From: Fibrobacter succinogenes
GTDB taxonomy: Bacteria; Fibrobacterota; Fibrobacteria; Fibrobacterales; Fibrobacteraceae
Assembly: GCA_902791475.1 (NCBI GenBank)
Contig: CADAWC010000018.1
Span: forward strand, 1-64,000
Reading direction: 5' to 3'
Length of the DNA: 64,000 nt
Translations under genes and position numbers: made by a program
Notes under the pieces: model-generated
The model's database searches: none
What the model was told of the DNA's origin: nothing
What the model saw: the letters and a program-made list of their open reading frames with translations, nothing else
Part shown: positions 16,901 to 26,194 of the stretch, piece by piece
Layout: each line of letters starts with the position of its first letter
Position numbering within the stretch: position 1 is the first letter of the stretch

Positions 16901-18253
16901 ATGTCAGAAGCACTTAAAACAAAGAAAAAGAGCAATTCTATTTCGGACCCCCGCTATTCTTGCGCAGTCGGTGCGTCCAATACGGTTGTCGGCATCAAGG
17001 GTGCAGTTCCTATAGCAAACTGCTCTCCGGGTTGCCAGCTTAAGCAAACCGCATTCCTCACTTTTGAAAACGGCTTCCAGGGCAGCATTTTCGCTGGTGC
17101 CGGTAACATGCCGAGTGCGAACTCCACCGAAAATGACATCGTGTTCGGCGGTATCAAGACTTTGGATCAGTTAATCAAATCGACACTCAAAGTTTTCGAT
17201 GGCGATCTTTATGTTGTTCTCACGGGTTGCGTGGGCGGCCTCATTGGTGATGACGTCCCCAGCTTGGTGAATGAATATCGCGATTTGGGCTACCCGATTG
17301 TGGCTGTGGATACCGCAGGCTTTAAGGGCAATAACCTTTTCGGTCACGAAGAAGTGGTAAACGCTATTGTTGATCAGTTTGTGGGCGATTACAAGGGCGA
17401 ACGCAAGAAGGGCCTTGTCAACCTTTGGTTCGAAGTTCCGTATTACAACCAGAACTGGCGCGGAGATTATCAGGAACTTGCCCGTATTCTCCGTGGCGCT
17501 GGCTTTGAAGTGAATGTGCTCTTTGGACCTGAAAATAACGGTGTCAAGGATTGGTTGCGCATTCCGGAAGCCCAGTTCAATCTGGTGGTTTCGCCGTGGG
17601 TTGGCGTGAGAAACGCTGAACACCTTGAGAAAAAATACGGTCAGCCGTTCCTCCATATTCCTGAAATTCCAATCGGTGCCGACGCAACTGCTGCGTTTAT
17701 CCGCAAGGTCGTTGATTTTGCCGGAATCGATAAGGAACAGAGCGAAAAGTTCATTGAACAAGAAAATGGTATTTATTACTACTATTTGGAACACTTCTCT
17801 GAATTCTTTGTTGAATACTGGTACGGTATGCCGAGTGAATTTGCAATTACCGCTGATTCCGCTTACACGCTTGCCTACACCAAGTTCCTTGCCGACCAAA
17901 TCGGCCTTATTCCGCGCAAGGCGATTATCACGGACGATCCTCCGCAGAAATTCCGCAAGACCATCGAAGATGCTTTCCATAACATCAGCGAAGGTGTCGA
18001 TGTTGAAGTGGAATTCGAAGAAGATGGCTACTTGATTGAAAAGGCAATCAAGGAAGTTGATTTCTCTTCTGGAAAGCCGTTGATTCTTGCTTCTTCTTGG
18101 GAAATCAATCTCGCCAACGATAAGGGCGCTTTGTTCTTCGAAATTACGCCTCCGTCCAGCGAAACTTTGATTATCAATCGTAGTTTCGTCGGTTATAAGG
18201 GTGCGCTTAATTTGCTTGAAAAAATTTATGGCGCATCCGTTGGCGGAAAATAA
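16901..18253 (+). CDS. NifK-like subunit of a nitrogenase-like reductase, pair 1
   Basis: This is a 450-residue beta subunit. C21 (RYSCAVGA), C45 (CSPGCQLK) and C110 (LTGCVGGLIGDD) match the NifK P-cluster cysteines 70, 95 and 153, so a full P-cluster can form with the D-like partner. It lacks NifK's N-terminal about 50-residue arm, as is usual for group IV proteins. It is the third gene of the H-D-K operon, 17 bases after the D-like stop, with a GGGAG ribosome-binding site. Because all three cysteines remain, it is not a NifN-type scaffold subunit. Confidence 0.85.
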   Translation: MSEALKTKKKSNSISDPRYSCAVGASNTVVGIKGAVPIANCSPGCQLKQTAFLTFENGFQGSIFAGAGNMPSANSTENDIVFGGIKTLDQLIKSTLKVFDGDLYVVLTGCVGGLIGDDVPSLVNEYRDLGYPIVAVDTAGFKGNNLFGHEEVVNAIVDQFVGDYKGERKKGLVNLWFEVPYYNQNWRGDYQELARILRGAGFEVNVLFGPENNGVKDWLRIPEAQFNLVVSPWVGVRNAEHLEKKYGQPFLHIPEIPIGADATAAFIRKVVDFAGIDKEQSEKFIEQENGIYYYYLEHFSEFFVEYWYGMPSEFAITADSAYTLAYTKFLADQIGLIPRKAIITDDPPQKFRKTIEDAFHNISEGVDVEVEFEEDGYLIEKAIKEVDFSSGKPLILASSWEINLANDKGALFFEITPPSSETLIINRSFVGYKGALNLLEKIYGASVGGK

Positions 18254-18286
18254 ATTTAAAGCGTCTTCACTAATGAAATCAAAGAG

Positions 18287-18320
18287 TGCCGACTGAAAAT
18301 TATTCAGCCGGCATTTCTTA
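18287..18320 (+). terminator. Terminator of the H-D-K operon
   Basis: TGCCGACTGAA (18287-18297) pairs with TTCAGCCGGCA (18303-18313), followed by a T-rich stretch. Confidence 0.75.
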
Positions 18321-18365
18321 TTTGGGATCATGAAAATGCGATATTTCTCATTGTAAGGCCTTGCA

Positions 18366-18392
18366 TGTCATGCCCGACTTGATCGGCCTCTC
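18366..18392. repeat. GTCATGCCCG-type dispersed palindrome
   Basis: It begins GTCATGCCCGACTTGATCGG and is followed by CCTCTCC, the family's usual right flank. The stem is imperfect. Confidence 0.5.
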
Positions 18393-18751
18393 CTTTTTTA
18401 TAATGCTCGTATGATAAACTCCGCGCGGGAATCTATTGTACATGTATAGGCTACTGCTATTTGAGTTTATTTTGCATAACTATACTTTATATGTAAATAA
18501 ATTTCTTATATCGTGTGATAAAAATAAAGTATTTTACAAACCATTTTTTGTTTTCTAATTTATGCAGCGTAATCGAGAACATTGTGTTCCGAAACTTCCA
18601 CAAATCAACACGAGGATACCTATATGTGTTGTAGCTGTAAATTCTCCAATAACTAAGCCAAAGCCTTTTTAAAGGCTAATCGGCAATTTTAAAAGTGCGC
18701 AGAACATTGCTCTGCGTGGTTACTAAACTCATAAAAAATAGGAGTTCCTCC
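18393..18751 (+). promoter_or_regulatory. Upstream region and hairpin leader of the porin-importer operon
   Basis: This gap of about 360 bases is A/T-rich in its first half, with no open frame of note. Before the porin start two hairpins can be drawn: AGCC/GGCT around 18661-18678, and CGCAGA/TCTGCG around 18697-18715, followed by GTGGTTACTAAAC. The second resembles the last hairpin of the NifX-like leader in position and in the CGTGGTT flank. A clear promoter could not be assigned. Confidence 0.35.
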
Positions 18752-19963
18752 ATGAATTTCAATATTAAAAAATTTATAGCTCAAATTGCTCTTTTGTCTT
18801 CAATTACTGCAATTGCTGCTGAACCTATTGCTGTTACCACGAAATCTGGCGTAAGTGCTACACTCTATGGTTTTGCATCTTTGAACGCCGCCTACGAAGA
18901 TTCCAAGAGCAATAATGGCAACTTTGCAAACTTTGCTGCTCAATCGGATATTGCCAACAAAAACGATGGTGGCTGGCATTTCACGCCGAACCTCACTCGA
19001 ATCGGTTTGAATCTTTCGAGCGGTAGCGATACTTCGTTCTTCAAGGCGAACGGTAAAATCGAAGTTGATTTCTACGGCGGCGGTTCCGGTAATGCGCCTG
19101 TCCCACGCCTCCGTCATGGTTACGGCGAAATTTCTTTTGGCAAGTCCGGTTTCTCCATTTTGGGCGGTCAGACATGGGATTTGATTTCTCCCCTCGTGAC
19201 TCCAACGCTCAATGCTGGCGTTCTTAACAACTCTGGTGATCCGGGCCTTCGCAGAGCACAACTCCGGCTGACCGAAAAAGTTCCTGTTGGTAATGGCTCT
19301 TTAGATTTTGCCGTTGCTCTTGTTCGCACTATCGGCGAAACGCAGCCGTACAACACTTCTTCTGCTTCAGAGACCGGTGTCGATGCAGACGTTCCTACCA
19401 TTCAGGGACGCATCGGTATTGCCATTCCGCTTTGGGTTGAAAACAAAAAGTTCGGTTTAGGTATTTCTGGTCATTACGGTCAAGAAGAAGTTGACTTGGA
19501 CGCCACTGGTGATACTAAGGATATTCCTTCATGGTCTTTTAACGTCGATTTGACTCTCCCCATCACAAGTAACTTTACCTTCCTTGGTGAGTATTTTGTC
19601 GGTGCTAATCTCGATACATACGCAGCCGGTATTGGACGCGGACTGGTTTCGAATACTGAAGATCCCGAAAGCGTAAGAAGCATTGGTGCTTACGGTGGAT
19701 GGTTTGCAATTCAAGCCAAATTTATCCAAAAGTTGTCCTTTAATGTGGGTGCAGGGCTTGACAAGCTAAAACGTGAAGATGTTAGAAAAGCCGGTGGCCG
19801 TGAACAAAACTTCTCGTTCTTTGCCAACACGACCTACAATTTGACAGACGCATTCTCGTTGGGATTCGAATACCTTCACGTTCGAACGGATTACTTGATC
19901 GCCAATACGGTAAAAGAAGCGGACCTGAATCGTTATCACCTTTCTGCAACTTACGCCTTTTAA
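18752..19963 (+). CDS. DcaP-like outer-membrane porin
   Basis: This 403-residue protein has a signal peptide (to about residue 22, ITAIAA) and begins its barrel at SATLYGFASLNAAYED. The segments PRLRHGYGEISFG, GGQTWDLISPLVTP and RRAQLRLTEKV are typical of DcaP-type trimeric porins, and it ends in an aromatic strand (LSATYAF). These porins pass small organic anions. It starts at ATG 18752 with AGGAG upstream and heads an operon with a complete SsuABC-type importer, so it is probably the outer-membrane door for the same substrate. Confidence 0.8.
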   Translation: MNFNIKKFIAQIALLSSITAIAAEPIAVTTKSGVSATLYGFASLNAAYEDSKSNNGNFANFAAQSDIANKNDGGWHFTPNLTRIGLNLSSGSDTSFFKANGKIEVDFYGGGSGNAPVPRLRHGYGEISFGKSGFSILGGQTWDLISPLVTPTLNAGVLNNSGDPGLRRAQLRLTEKVPVGNGSLDFAVALVRTIGETQPYNTSSASETGVDADVPTIQGRIGIAIPLWVENKKFGLGISGHYGQEEVDLDATGDTKDIPSWSFNVDLTLPITSNFTFLGEYFVGANLDTYAAGIGRGLVSNTEDPESVRSIGAYGGWFAIQAKFIQKLSFNVGAGLDKLKREDVRKAGGREQNFSFFANTTYNLTDAFSLGFEYLHVRTDYLIANTVKEADLNRYHLSATYAF

Positions 19964-19980
19964 CAATGGAGAATTCTACA

Positions 19981-21009
19981 ATGACTCAGAATAAATTACA
20001 CACTCGAATTGCAACGGCATTCCTGTTCGTTCTCGCCTGCGTGACTTCCACAATCGCCGCAGACAAACTTTCCATCGGCTACCTCTCTTCTACGGGCCAG
20101 GGGAAATTCTTCATCGCAAAGGATGCGGGCATTTTCAAGAAGAACGGCCTTGACGTAGAATTGGTGGAATTCTCGAATTCTGGCGATGGCATTGCTGCCG
20201 TTCGTGCCGGAAAGCTCGATGCTGGTGCATTTGGCTCTCTTGCTCCGCTTATCCATGTTTCGCAGGGTGCTGATATTCGCGTTATTGGCGGCCTCATGGG
20301 TGGCGACCAGGCTGTGATTACTCGCAAGGAAAATGCAGGCTCCGTCAAAAAACTGAGCGATCTCAAGGGAAAGAAAATCGCTACAATCCGTTTGGGAACA
20401 GCGGATGCCATTGTTCGCGGAGGCCTCAAAAAAGAAGGTATTGACTGGCGTAAGGATGTTACTATTGTAGAACTCAAGAATCCGCCTGCTGTTATCGAAG
20501 CCGTAAAGAACGGAAGCGTTTATGCAGGCGTGACCTGGGGTCCGCACGACCTCCGTGCCGAAGAAGCCGGCCTCTCCGTAGTGCTCCGCAGCAAGGACAT
20601 CAATCCGGGACATATTTGTTGCCGCCTCATTGCATCGCTCCGCAAACTTGAAGGCCGTGACGACATTTACAAGCGCTTGGTCAAGTCGCTGATTGAAGCC
20701 GAAGAACTTGTCGCAAATGATCACAAGAAGAGCGTTGAAATTATCGCAAAGTGGATTAAGCTTGATACGGCTCTCGTCAACAAGGCTTTCTACAGCGGTT
20801 ACGTGACGCAGGATACCGACCCGAACGTGAAAGGCGTTGAATTCTTTTGGGATTTCTTGAAGGATGCCGAATTCATCAAGTCCGACAAGAAGGTCTCTCA
20901 ATACGTTCTCACGAACTACTATCGTGACGCCCTCGCAGAACTTCGCAAGCAACAGCCTAAATCTGAATTCTACGCACAGGCCGAAAAAATATTCCTATCC
21001 AGAAATTAA
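19981..21009 (+). CDS. SsuA/TauA-type periplasmic binding protein
   Basis: This is a 342-residue secreted protein with a signal peptide ending about STIAA, then DKLSIGYLSSTGQGKFFIAK. The pattern AGIFKKNGLDVELVEFSNSG matches aliphatic sulfonate and taurine binding proteins. It is only distantly related to the binding protein at 9324-10412, so the island imports at least two classes of ligand. ATG 19981 is chosen over the ATG at 19966 because GGAGA precedes it by 9 bases. The operon order is porin, binding protein, ATPase, permease. Confidence 0.85.
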   Translation: MTQNKLHTRIATAFLFVLACVTSTIAADKLSIGYLSSTGQGKFFIAKDAGIFKKNGLDVELVEFSNSGDGIAAVRAGKLDAGAFGSLAPLIHVSQGADIRVIGGLMGGDQAVITRKENAGSVKKLSDLKGKKIATIRLGTADAIVRGGLKKEGIDWRKDVTIVELKNPPAVIEAVKNGSVYAGVTWGPHDLRAEEAGLSVVLRSKDINPGHICCRLIASLRKLEGRDDIYKRLVKSLIEAEELVANDHKKSVEIIAKWIKLDTALVNKAFYSGYVTQDTDPNVKGVEFFWDFLKDAEFIKSDKKVSQYVLTNYYRDALAELRKQQPKSEFYAQAEKIFLSRN

Positions 21010-21018
21010 GGAACAAAA

Positions 21019-21834
21019 ATGACACAAAAGCAAAGTGGTTTCGACGCAACGAATCTTGGTTTTTCCTATGATGGTAGACCCATTTTAAAAGACATCAACT
21101 TAAAAATAAATCAGGGAGAGTTTGTTTGTCTTTTGGGAGAAAGCGGCAGTGGCAAGACCACTTTGCTGAATCTTCTCGCCGGCCTTACCAAGCCGAGCGA
21201 GGGGAGTGTTTGTTGGAATGGGAAGGAAATTGAAAAACCTTCCGCAGAAAGGAGCGTAGTCTTTCAGGACTACACCCTTTTTCCTTGGTTGACTCTTCTC
21301 CAGAATGTTTCACTTGCTATCAAAAAGACGAAAAAAGTCAAGAATGGCTATGCAAAACATTTGGCTGAAGAATACCTGAACTTGGTGGGGCTTTCGGGGA
21401 GCCTTCACAAATATCCCTTTGAACTTTCGGGCGGCATGCGTCAACGCGGTGCTATTGCAAGAGCGTTGAGCGTTGGTGCGGATGCTCTTCTTTTGGATGA
21501 ACCTTTTGGAGCACTTGATCCTGTAAATCGTGCCAGTCTCCAGGATTTGGTTTTGGAACTTTGCCGAGGCTCTAAAGACCGTGCAATTACAACTTTGTTT
21601 GTGACGCACGACATTCGCGAGGCCGTTTATCTCGGAAGTCGAATTATCGTTTTGGGATCGACGCCAGGCCGTATCATCGCAGATATTCCTTTGGATTTTC
21701 CAGTGAAAAAGAGCCGTAGCGAATGGTTCCGCAACGAAAAGGTTCAACAAACGATTGCCGCCATCGAAGAGGCTTATCACAAAGATATTCTTGAAAAACT
21801 TGGTCATGTTGTGCAGGGAGGTGCAAGTATATGA
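21019..21834 (+). CDS. SsuB/TauB-type ABC importer ATPase
   Basis: This 271-residue ATPase has Walker A GESGSGKTT near residues 40-48, the Q-loop QDYTLFPWLTL, signature LSGGM and Walker B ALLLDEPF. PWLTL after the Q-loop Gln is typical of the nitrate/sulfonate/taurine importers. It starts 10 bases after the binding-protein stop and overlaps the permease start by 4 bases, so translation is coupled. It powers uptake of the ligand presented by the 19981 protein. Confidence 0.88.
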   Translation: MTQKQSGFDATNLGFSYDGRPILKDINLKINQGEFVCLLGESGSGKTTLLNLLAGLTKPSEGSVCWNGKEIEKPSAERSVVFQDYTLFPWLTLLQNVSLAIKKTKKVKNGYAKHLAEEYLNLVGLSGSLHKYPFELSGGMRQRGAIARALSVGADALLLDEPFGALDPVNRASLQDLVLELCRGSKDRAITTLFVTHDIREAVYLGSRIIVLGSTPGRIIADIPLDFPVKKSRSEWFRNEKVQQTIAAIEEAYHKDILEKLGHVVQGGASI

Positions 21835-22595
21835 GAATTTTTATAAAGTATCTGTCTAAATTGTCGGGAGTACTCTTTCTTCTGTTTTTGCTTGGAATCT
21901 GGACTCTTATCAGCTGTGGCCCGGAATGGAGTAGCCAATACTTGTTCCCGTCTCCCAAGGCGATTTTGACGGCGCTTTTCAATTCTCGCGAGGAGCTTTT
22001 GCGCAGTGCGTGGGCGTCGCTTTTGAAACTTGTCCCTGCTTATTTCGCGGCTGCCGTCGTCGGAATCTCTCTCGGAATTGTTTCGGGGTCCGTCCCTTGG
22101 GTGGGTACTATGCTAAAGCCCATTTCACGATTCGCGGCTCCGATTCCGCCTAACGTTTACATCCCTTACGCCATTGCGATTTTGCCGACATTTTACTTGT
22201 CCTCTACTTTCATTATTTTCATTGCGGCCTTTTGGCCTGTCTACTTGAATACCGCCGCGGGTGCTGCGGACATTCCTGAAAAGTACAGGCGAAATGCCGC
22301 CATTATCGGCATCGGTCGCTTTGAATACTTGTGGCGAATTGCGTTTGTCGCAAGCCTTCCGTCCATATTTTCCGGGCTTTCCGTAGGCATGGGACTTTCG
22401 TTCATCATGCTCACCGTTGCTGAACTCTTCGGCGAAAATACAGGCCTTGGGCACTTTGTGCAATTCTACGCCGACTATTCCGATTACCCCAACATGGTTG
22501 CGGGAATTTTGTGGACAGGCATTGTTGTCCTTGCGATTATGGAACTCTTTGAATTTGTAAAACGCAAGGTGCTATTCTGGACGAAGGCGAATTAA
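21831..22595 (+). CDS. SsuC/TauC-type ABC importer permease
   Basis: This 254-residue inner-membrane protein has about six helices and the usual SsuC length, unlike the extended permease at 7290. The EAA loop is IPEKYRRNAAIIGIGRFEYL, where the permease touches the ATPase. AAPIPPNVYIPYAIAILP matches the sulfonate permease core. It is the last gene of the operon and is followed at once by a strong terminator. Confidence 0.87.
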   Translation: MRIFIKYLSKLSGVLFLLFLLGIWTLISCGPEWSSQYLFPSPKAILTALFNSREELLRSAWASLLKLVPAYFAAAVVGISLGIVSGSVPWVGTMLKPISRFAAPIPPNVYIPYAIAILPTFYLSSTFIIFIAAFWPVYLNTAAGAADIPEKYRRNAAIIGIGRFEYLWRIAFVASLPSIFSGLSVGMGLSFIMLTVAELFGENTGLGHFVQFYADYSDYPNMVAGILWTGIVVLAIMELFEFVKRKVLFWTKAN

Positions 22596-22629
22596 GTCGA
22601 CGAGTGTTATATTAACGTACTTTTGAAAA

Positions 22630-22662
22630 ACCCGGATGCAAAATTTTGCAGCCGGGTATTTT
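22630..22662 (+). terminator. Terminator of the porin-importer operon
   Basis: ACCCGG and CCGGGT flank an inner palindrome TGCAAAATTTTGCA, followed by TATTTTGT. Confidence 0.8.
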
Positions 22663-22673
22663 GTATGGATTTT

Positions 22674-23543
22674 TTACAAACCGCAATACATCAGATGAAC
22701 GCCCTCGAATGCGGACAATCCAGTTGATGCACTGAAAAAGGCTTCGTTGATATCTTTAGGAGAAAGGTCGTGACAATATTGGATGCCCGATTTTTTCGCC
22801 AAATCGACAACTTGAGCGGGGTCATATCCTTCGACCATACACTCGCCGCACGATGCTGTTATTTGTTTTAAGCGGCTGATTTTGGTTGTGCTGTTCGCAC
22901 TGTCCCGCTCTTTTTCGTAGTAATCGAATACTATTGCACTATTGGGGGCTGCAATCTTAGAAATTTCCGCAATCGTCTTGAAAAAGATTTCAATAGGAAT
23001 GTAGTAGGATACGCCGAGAATCGAAAAGACGGAGCGCTTTTTCGGATTAAAACCGGCGTTTGCCAATCTGCTAATGATGCTATCCTTGTTGAAATCGATT
23101 TCTACAAAGTGAACTTTGGGACGCCTCTTTGTGAAAAGTTCTCGCGTCCGCTCGATTTTGAAGACTTGCGTTTCGTACAAATCAAGTTCAAAAACATCTA
23201 CGTTTTGACTTTTGTTCCTAAGCGCAAAGGAATCTAGGCCTGCACCCAAGAGAACGTATTGCACATCTCCTGTTTTCTGCTTGGCATCGACAATGTCTTC
23301 TGCAAATCGATTTCGTGGAAGAATGATTGGGAGAAGGTATTGGTCAATAAAATCCTTAGCTGGGTAATCTTTGGGCTTCGACTTTTTTGCAGGAAGGAAC
23401 TGCCTTGCAAGATTGCGTGCGTGGCGATATTCCTTCAAACCCACAAAATCCTGTGCAAATTCGTCTTCAAAAATTTTTTCACTTTTAGCGTGAGTGTGGA
23501 CAGCTCGGGCAAGAGCGCATAAAAGCGCAGTTCTGCTAATCAT
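22674..23543 (-). CDS. LCM-family SAM-dependent methyltransferase
   Basis: This 289-residue protein belongs to the leucine carboxyl methyltransferase-like (TIGR00027/PF04072) family. SRTALLCALARAVH is the family's N-terminal helix, YVLLGAGLDSFALRN is the SAM-binding loop, and VFELDLYETQVFKIER carries the acidic residue that holds the SAM ribose. The target may be a carboxylate or a thiol metabolite; in this context a sulfur compound is possible but unproven. I chose ATG 23543; a GTG 12 bases earlier has no spaced ribosome-binding site. It converges on the importer operon. Confidence 0.75.
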   Translation of the reverse strand: MISRTALLCALARAVHTHAKSEKIFEDEFAQDFVGLKEYRHARNLARQFLPAKKSKPKDYPAKDFIDQYLLPIILPRNRFAEDIVDAKQKTGDVQYVLLGAGLDSFALRNKSQNVDVFELDLYETQVFKIERTRELFTKRRPKVHFVEIDFNKDSIISRLANAGFNPKKRSVFSILGVSYYIPIEIFFKTIAEISKIAAPNSAIVFDYYEKERDSANSTTKISRLKQITASCGECMVEGYDPAQVVDLAKKSGIQYCHDLSPKDINEAFFSASTGLSAFEGVHLMYCGL

Positions 23544-23579
23544 AAACTTGTGCACTCTAATTAAAGATGAATTTTTATG

Positions 23580-24491
23580 TTATTTGTATAAACCTTTGCT
23601 GAAGTAACGATCGCCACGGTCTGGGGCTACAAAGACAATGTTCCCGCGAGCGCCCGATGCAATCAGTTTCTTGGCTGCTGCGAAAGCGCCGCCCGAAGAA
23701 GATCCCGCAAAAATTCCCTCTTTTTGCGCGAGTTCACGGGAACCACCGAAAGCGTCGTCATCGTTAATTTTGATGACGCGGTCCACAAGCGACATGTCCA
23801 TAGTGTCTGCAATAAAATCGTTTCCGATTCCTTCGATGTTGTAGTCTCCATGTTCGCCACCGCCCATTGTAGAGCCTACAGGGTCAGCGAGCACGCCTTG
23901 AATTTGGGGGTTGCGTTCCTTGAGCGCCTTGAGAATGCCCGAGAACGTTCCGCCGCTTCCTGCGCCTGCAACAACATAATCGACGTTGCCTTCGAGATCA
24001 TCGTAAATTTCAGGTCCTGTTGTTTCATAATGGGCCTGCGGATTTGCCATGTTGTGGAATTGTCTGAGAGAAATGGAATCCGGAATTTGCTTTAGTAGTT
24101 CTTCTGCTTTCTTTTCGGCGCCGAGCATGCCTTCTTCACGCGGGGTGTTTATGAGTTCTGCGCCAAGCGCACGCAAAAGCGTCTGCTTTTCTTGTGAAAA
24201 TTTTGTCGGTACTACAAAAATGACACGCACTCCGCGGTTCAATGCTGCAAATGCAATTCCAAGCCCGGTATTGCCTGCGGTTGCTTCGATAATCGTTCCG
24301 CCAGGTTTGAGCGTCCCTTTGGCGAACGCGTCTTCGACCATATAAAGCCCGGCGCGGTCTTTTACGCTGCCCGAAGGGTTCCACAATTCAAGTTTTACGA
24401 ATAAATTTACGCCTTCAGGAACTCCAACATGCGTGAGCTTTACGAGCGGTGTTTTTCCAATCAGGGATTTCATGGATTCGTAGTAATGCAT
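23580..24491 (-). CDS. CysM/CysK-family cysteine synthase
   Basis: This 303-residue fold-type II PLP enzyme has PLP Lys44 in SGSVKDRAG and the substrate loop TAGNTGLG. GSGGTFSGILKAL binds the phosphate. The loop after the VVP segment is FVVPTKFSQEKQ, as in the CysM/cystathionine beta-synthase branch. It makes cysteine, or O-acetylserine/homocysteine-derived thioethers, from sulfide or thiols. The ATG at 24491 has GGAGAAA ahead of it. Its closest functional neighbour is the cystathionine gamma-synthase/lyase gene, so a cystathionine (transsulfuration) role is possible. Confidence 0.82.
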   Translation of the reverse strand: MHYYESMKSLIGKTPLVKLTHVGVPEGVNLFVKLELWNPSGSVKDRAGLYMVEDAFAKGTLKPGGTIIEATAGNTGLGIAFAALNRGVRVIFVVPTKFSQEKQTLLRALGAELINTPREEGMLGAEKKAEELLKQIPDSISLRQFHNMANPQAHYETTGPEIYDDLEGNVDYVVAGAGSGGTFSGILKALKERNPQIQGVLADPVGSTMGGGEHGDYNIEGIGNDFIADTMDMSLVDRVIKINDDDAFGGSRELAQKEGIFAGSSSGGAFAAAKKLIASGARGNIVFVAPDRGDRYFSKGLYK

Positions 24492-24548
24492 ATAAATTTC
24501 TCCATTTGGATTGCTTCTGCCACATGTTGCTCGTAGCAAAATTGCCTA

Positions 24549-24616
24549 TGGTTCCTTGCAATGACATGTATCGCAAAATTGAGGCAAACGTCATTGCGAG
24601 CGTAGCGAAGCAATCT
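24549..24616. repeat. Pair of GTCATTGC-type dispersed repeats
   Basis: GTCATTGCGAGCGTAGCGAAG (24590 on) and an inverted relative (24549-24565, read GTCATTGCAAGGAACC on the minus strand) face each other between the cystathionine gene and the cysteine synthase gene. The first matches a repeat type widespread in bacterial genomes. Confidence 0.55.
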
Positions 24617-24623
24617 ATTATTG

Positions 24624-25781
24624 TTATGCTTGTGCCGCGTTGATGGCTTGGTTTACATCCGATATGATGTCATCAACTTTTTCAATGCCCACGGATAAGC
24701 GAATGAGCCCGTCAGTGATGCCGACTTTTTCGCGAATTTCCTTTGGGATAGATGCATGCGTCATTGTGGCTGGATGGCATACGAGGCTTTCGACGCCGCC
24801 CAAGCTTTCTGCGAGAGAAACGAGTTTCAGAGCTTTAAAGAATTTTTTGATATCGTAATTTTCACGAAGTTCGAACGAAATCATGGCACCACCGTTCTTG
24901 GCCTGTTTCTTGTTGATATCGTAGCCTTGTGCTGTCGGGAGTCCCGGATAATAAACGTGCTTTACGGCTTCGTGCTTTTCGAGATACTTTGCGATGGTTT
25001 CGGCATTTTCAGTATGGCGATCCAAGCGGACGCCAAGCGTCTTGATGCCGCGAATTAAGAGGAACGAATCAAAAGGTCCGAGAACGGCCCCGGTTGCGTT
25101 CTGCGTAAAAGCGAGCCTTTCAGCGAGTTCCTTGGAATTGACAACAGCAAGCCCTGCCACTAGGTCGCTGTGACCGCCTAAATACTTTGTCGCAGAATGC
25201 ACGACAATGTCAGCACCCAATTCAATCGGACGCTGCAAATAAGGCGTCATAAATGTGTTATCGACAATGGTCAAAATGTTGTGCTTCTTGGCAATTGCGG
25301 CAACGCCTGCCAAGTCTATTACCGTCAAGAGCGGATTTGCTGGGCTTTCGACAAAGAATGCTTTCACATCGGGTGTTATTTTGGATTCAAGTAATTTCAA
25401 ATCGGTCGTGTCTTCGATGGAATAACTGATGCCGAGATTCTTGAAAATTTTGTCCAAAACGCGGAAAGTGCCGCCATAGACGTTACTCGAAATGATGATG
25501 CGGTCTCCTTGCTTAAAAAGCGAAAGGACGGTTGTTGTTGCAGCCATGCCACTTGCAAATGCAAAGCCTGCGACTCCTCCTTCAAGTTCTGCAATCAGCG
25601 CTTCCAACGCTGCGCGCGTCGGGTTCCCTGTGCGGGAATATTCCCATCCTGAATTTTCGCCAAGGCCTGCCTGCTTGTAGGTAGAAGTCTGGTAGATAGG
25701 GACGTTTACAGCTCCTGTAATTTTGTCGCCATCAATGCCGCCGTGAATGAGTTTAGTTTCGATATTGTTGAAGTTTGACAT
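24624..25781 (-). CDS. Cystathionine gamma-synthase/lyase family enzyme
   Basis: This is a 385-residue Cys/Met-metabolism PLP enzyme. The PLP Lys is K199 in VVHSATKYLGGHSD. EYSRTGNPTRAALE and VIDNTFMTPYLQRP are family signatures. Residues of the short CGS/CGL class are present and the length is typical (about 380). It either makes cystathionine from cysteine and an activated homoserine or breaks it to cysteine; the sequence alone does not separate these. Its transcript begins after the terminator of the second DK operon and carries an unusual leader with a terminator-like hairpin (25855-25882). Confidence 0.85.
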   Translation of the reverse strand: MSNFNNIETKLIHGGIDGDKITGAVNVPIYQTSTYKQAGLGENSGWEYSRTGNPTRAALEALIAELEGGVAGFAFASGMAATTTVLSLFKQGDRIIISSNVYGGTFRVLDKIFKNLGISYSIEDTTDLKLLESKITPDVKAFFVESPANPLLTVIDLAGVAAIAKKHNILTIVDNTFMTPYLQRPIELGADIVVHSATKYLGGHSDLVAGLAVVNSKELAERLAFTQNATGAVLGPFDSFLLIRGIKTLGVRLDRHTENAETIAKYLEKHEAVKHVYYPGLPTAQGYDINKKQAKNGGAMISFELRENYDIKKFFKALKLVSLAESLGGVESLVCHPATMTHASIPKEIREKVGITDGLIRLSVGIEKVDDIISDVNQAINAAQA

Positions 25782-25801
25782 AAGATAATAATCTCCTATG
25801 A

Positions 25802-25882
25802 CGCTATTAAATGCTAGCGCCTTTGTGGTTTAAATTTTTTTTGAATAAAAAAATCCCGCTACGGAACATAAAACCGAGCGGG
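25802..25882 (-). promoter_or_regulatory. Candidate attenuator before the cystathionine gene
   Basis: On the minus strand a CCCGCT/AGCGGG hairpin (25855-25882) is followed by a run of seven U, i.e. a complete intrinsic terminator, but it lies only about 75 bases before the start codon. Next a CGCTA/TAGCG hairpin (25802-25820) sits just ahead of the ATAGGAG ribosome-binding site. The nifD-like operon already has its own terminator at 26144-26172, so this second one may regulate read-through into the gene. No known riboswitch class was recognised. Confidence 0.45.
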
Positions 25883-26143
25883 AATCTGTTTAAAAGAATA
25901 GCCTAAAAACTAGATGCCCGTCCGACATCGACAACAACAAGCAAAATTCAAGCTATTGAACGGGAAATTCATTTTTTATATCCTATTTCTTTTGTGGGTT
26001 AATTTAGATAAAGCCTTTCGTTTTGGCAAGAGATTTCTTTATACTATTTTTCTGGAACCGGCAATAATGATTTTCTATAGCCGTTTTGTTGTTGCGTTTT
26101 TTTTTGAATTTGAAACTCAACTGAAATTGGTTGCATAGAAAAA

Positions 26144-26172
26144 TCTCCTGCGGAAAAAATTCCCGCAGGAGA
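26144..26172 (-). terminator. Terminator of the nifB-K-D operon
   Basis: TCTCCTGCGG (26144-26153) pairs with CCGCAGGAGA (26163-26172), followed on the minus strand by a run of five U. The 260 bases between it and 25882 are A/T-rich and hold no supported gene; the promoter of the cystathionine gene must lie there. Confidence 0.85.
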
Positions 26173-26194
26173 AACCATGTCAAAAAAAATTTGT

